A stretch of 64,000 bases of DNA from CAZHNW01 sp942491575. Its GTDB lineage: Bacteria > Spirochaetota > UBA4802 > UBA5550. A program made the position numbers and the translations under genes. The notes beneath the pieces are model-generated. The model did not search any database, was not told the origin of the DNA, and worked only from the letters and a program-made list of their open reading frames with translations. The first letter of the stretch is position 1; every line of letters begins with the position of its first letter. Location of the stretch: positions 558,001 through 622,000 of the forward strand of contig CALOBT010000031.1 of the NCBI GenBank assembly GCA_942491575.1. The letters are read 5' to 3'. Of this stretch, positions 61,973-64,000 are shown one piece after another.

Positions 61973-63256
61973 ATGACGGATTTATTCAATTTTGAGAGTG
62001 CGGATAAAGAAAACCTGATCGAAGAAGCTGTCAGGCATGTCTGCCCGGGCCGGGTGGATACCTTCAGACAGCTCAATACCATCCCCGTCATGGGGCGGCG
62101 CCGTGGTAACTACTTTTGGGACCTTGACGGAAGGAAGCTCTTTGATGTCCATATCAACGGCGGAACCTACAGCCTGGGGCACCGGAACCGGGAGGTTATC
62201 GCCGCCCTGAAGGAGGCCCTGCGCCATTACGATATGGGGAACCATCACTTCATAAGTATTGCCCGAACGGAACTGGCTCAACATCTCACGGCTACGATGC
62301 CGGGGGCTCTTCATTACGCCGTCTTCACCCCCGGGGGGGGAGAGGCCATCGATGTGGCTATCCGTTCCGCCCGTAAGGCGACGGGGCGTCGCCGCATAGT
62401 CTCCTTTGAGGGAGCCTACCATGGCCACGGCGGACTTGGACTTTCCGCGGGGGATCCCGGCATGGGAAGTTTTTTTCTCTCTGACCCGCCTGAAGGTGAG
62501 TTCGTCAGGGTCCCTTTCAATGATCTTCCCGCCATGGTTGAGGCCCTCTCCGGGGGGGATGTGGCGGCAGTGTTGTGCGAAATGATTCCAGCCACGAGCG
62601 GTTTTATTATGCCCGACAGGGAATACTATCCCGGCGTCAGGGAACTCTGTAATGACCTGGGGGTCCTCTTTATTGCCGATGAGGTGCAGACGGGGCTGGG
62701 GCGCACCGGCAATCTCTGGGCCTGTCAGACCTTCGGCATTGAGCCTGATATCCTGGTGACCGGCAAGGGCCTCTCCGGTGGCATCTATCCCATTGCAGCG
62801 GCACTCCTCTCGGAAAAGGCGGGTGCGTGGCTGAAAGAGGACGGCTGGGGGCACTCCTCAACTACGGGGGGCTCTGAGCTGGGCTGTGCCGTGGCCCTGA
62901 AGGTCCTGGAAATTATTCAGCGTCCTTCCGTCGTGGATAATGTAGCGCAGATGAGCGAATATTTTAAAGGGGCTTTGCAGGAAGTTAAAGGCCGGCACCC
63001 CTTTCTCCTTGAAATCCGTCAGCAGGGTCTCGTAATGGGACTGAAATTTGATAATCCAGTGGGAGGGGCCCTCATGACCGCCTGCGGATTTGAATCCGGC
63101 CTCTGGGCCTTCCCTGCAGGTTTTGACCGGTCAGTGCTCCAGTTTAAACCGACCATGCTGATAACGCCCGGGGAGGGGAAGAGACTGGTGAAGATACTGG
63201 AGAGGGCAATTGTTCTGTGTGAAAAGCTTCTCGCAGGGGGTGCTGATGGAGGATGA
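61973..63256 (+). CDS. Class III PLP-dependent aminotransferase
   Basis: A 427-residue fold-type-I enzyme related to 4-aminobutyrate and glutamate-1-semialdehyde enzymes. The PLP-binding Lys is K265 in TGKGLSGG and the ring-nitrogen Asp is D236 in IADEVQTGLGRTG. GGTYSLGHRNREVI and GGGEAIDVAIRSARKATGR are typical. The substrate cannot be assigned: glutamate-1-semialdehyde aminomutase and omega-transaminase both share this look. AGGAGG precedes the ATG. Its end overlaps the next gene start by 11 bases, so the two are coupled. Confidence 0.9.
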   Translation: MTDLFNFESADKENLIEEAVRHVCPGRVDTFRQLNTIPVMGRRRGNYFWDLDGRKLFDVHINGGTYSLGHRNREVIAALKEALRHYDMGNHHFISIARTELAQHLTATMPGALHYAVFTPGGGEAIDVAIRSARKATGRRRIVSFEGAYHGHGGLGLSAGDPGMGSFFLSDPPEGEFVRVPFNDLPAMVEALSGGDVAAVLCEMIPATSGFIMPDREYYPGVRELCNDLGVLFIADEVQTGLGRTGNLWACQTFGIEPDILVTGKGLSGGIYPIAAALLSEKAGAWLKEDGWGHSSTTGGSELGCAVALKVLEIIQRPSVVDNVAQMSEYFKGALQEVKGRHPFLLEIRQQGLVMGLKFDNPVGGALMTACGFESGLWAFPAGFDRSVLQFKPTMLITPGEGKRLVKILERAIVLCEKLLAGGADGG

Positions 63257-64000
63257 GAATAGTGTCAGCAGCATGCTGACTTCCTTCGAAGAGCAGGTTG
63301 ATCTCTACAATCCTGAAGGAGGAGACTTCGGGTGCCGCATTATTGATTATGGTGAACTGAGTGTGGTCATAACCCTGGAGAAGCTAAAGGGATTTGCCCT
63401 GAAACGGATGTCCGGATTTACCGATGGCGTGGAGACAGAGCAGTATATTGCGGATATTGAAGCCTACCTGGACCTGCTGCGGCAGCGCGGCGTGGAACCA
63501 CTTCCTACAAAGTGCTTTGCCATAAAGGGGCGAACCCATGTTGTCTACCTGGTGCAGGAACTCCTGGATAAAAAGCGCCTGGGAAACTTTATTGTGCGCA
63601 CCTGCAGTGAAGAGGAGCTTCCTGGTGTATTGACACTGGTGATGGAGAGCGTCGTTGCATGCCTGCGGCAGAATACAGCATTATCTGACGGGATTGAGGT
63701 AGCCGCTGACTCCCAGCTTTCCAACTGGTTTTTTCCCGAAGGTGGCGGCGCGCCGCAGCTGATTGATGTCGGCTCACCAATAAAACGGATAAACGGAAAG
63801 GTGGAGGCCTTCACTGAGCCGATTTACCGTTCCGGCCCCTGGCTGATCAGTATGATATTTAAAATACTCGGTGTCGCGGAAGATTACTTTAATGATTACT
63901 TCGACCTGCGTCTTACAATACTCGACCTCCTGGGTAATCTCTACAAGGAACAGGCGGCGGAGAGAATCCCCGCATGTATTGAGATAGTTAACAACTGGCT
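63246..64000 (+). CDS. Kinase-fold protein (partial, runs off the window)
   Basis: An ATG at 63246 inside the end of the aminotransferase gene opens a frame of 251 codons to the window edge. It has a kinase-like catalytic loop: D155-SQLSN (Asp-x4-Asn, N160) and IDVGSP at 174 (Asp-x-Gly), as in aminoglycoside and choline kinase folds. An N-terminal lobe with EYLRQRGVEPLPTK-like helix and strands is consistent (KCFAIKGRTHVVYLVQELL). It may phosphorylate an amino sugar or amino acid product of the aminotransferase. It is not a recognised named family member. C-terminus not seen. Confidence 0.8.
   Translation, partial: MEDENSVSSMLTSFEEQVDLYNPEGGDFGCRIIDYGELSVVITLEKLKGFALKRMSGFTDGVETEQYIADIEAYLDLLRQRGVEPLPTKCFAIKGRTHVVYLVQELLDKKRLGNFIVRTCSEEELPGVLTLVMESVVACLRQNTALSDGIEVAADSQLSNWFFPEGGGAPQLIDVGSPIKRINGKVEAFTEPIYRSGPWLISMIFKILGVAEDYFNDYFDLRLTILDLLGNLYKEQAAERIPACIEIVNNW

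Noticed and set aside
1..64000. CRISPR arrays, tRNA and rRNA genes, transposases, phage genes
   Set aside because: None found on inspection; the only tandem repeats are the rpsR units and the 19-base units near 60.4 kb, neither with spacer structure.

Overview
The window looks like the chromosome of a Gram-negative, probably anaerobic bacterium, and Spirochaetota is the best guess. Outer-membrane traits are visible: an MlaE permease, an RND pump, a LolA-like protein, and three secreted proteins ending in barrel-like strands with a final Phe. Many proteins carry lipoprotein signals with relaxed lipoboxes (for example VFGC, IFGC and FTAC), as spirochaetes tolerate. An oxygen-sensitive glycyl radical enzyme and iron-sulfur proteins suggest anaerobic life. 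A deltaproteobacterial-type origin cannot be excluded, because rpsF-ssb-rpsR-DUF2232-rplI-dnaB also fits some of those genomes. I saw no rRNA, tRNA, CRISPR array, transposase or phage gene.

Layout. 1-8.6 kb: a truncated membrane sensor, uracil-DNA glycosylase, a PEBP protein, a secreted sialidase and lipoprotein, a LuxR-type 7TM sensor, Fe-S proteins and an MFS carrier. 9-14.2 kb: lipoprotein, SagB-like nitroreductase, a SpoIIE-type protein that lost its metal ligands, the wreck of a cation diffusion facilitator, and a histidine kinase. 14.3-18.3 kb: thioesterase and the DUF2339-DUF3999 membrane pair. 18.3-23.2 kb: three tandem paralogues with a CsgG-like domain, repeats and a barrel-like tail. 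23.3-33.6 kb: chemoreceptor, valS, a small multihaem cytochrome with a TlpA-type thioredoxin, a TetR-RND pump unit and a TPR protein. 33.6-45.3 kb: uup, then a TetR - glycyl radical enzyme - activase operon, a GH3 glucosidase, a methyltransferase pair and a LamG lipoprotein. 45.4-51.0 kb: the core operon rpsF-ssb-rpsR-DUF2232-rplI-dnaB-mlaE-pcm. 51.2-64 kb: GH1 glucosidase, DUF2147 protein, hybrid histidine kinase, chemoreceptor, AraC-type 7TM sensor with a HIT protein, TrmH-type methyltransferase, LolA-like protein, and at the edge an aminotransferase overlapping a kinase-fold protein.

The most striking unit is the glycyl radical operon (35.5-40.2 kb). The enzyme has a GCVEP active site, as in eliminases and dehydratases, and an extra N-terminal SCP2-like lipid-binding domain of about 150 residues. 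Its TetR gene is preceded by a good promoter with two copies of the palindrome TAACGGYGTTA. The same 11-mer lies inside the promoter spacer of the LamG lipoprotein gene 4.2 kb away. This predicts a small regulon for an unknown, probably hydrophobic substrate.

Other threads are three membrane sensors sharing a jelly-roll plus 7TM input but with different outputs, a ribosomal protein S18 with a long repetitive N-terminal extension, and a family of intergenic palindromes between 51 and 60.5 kb.
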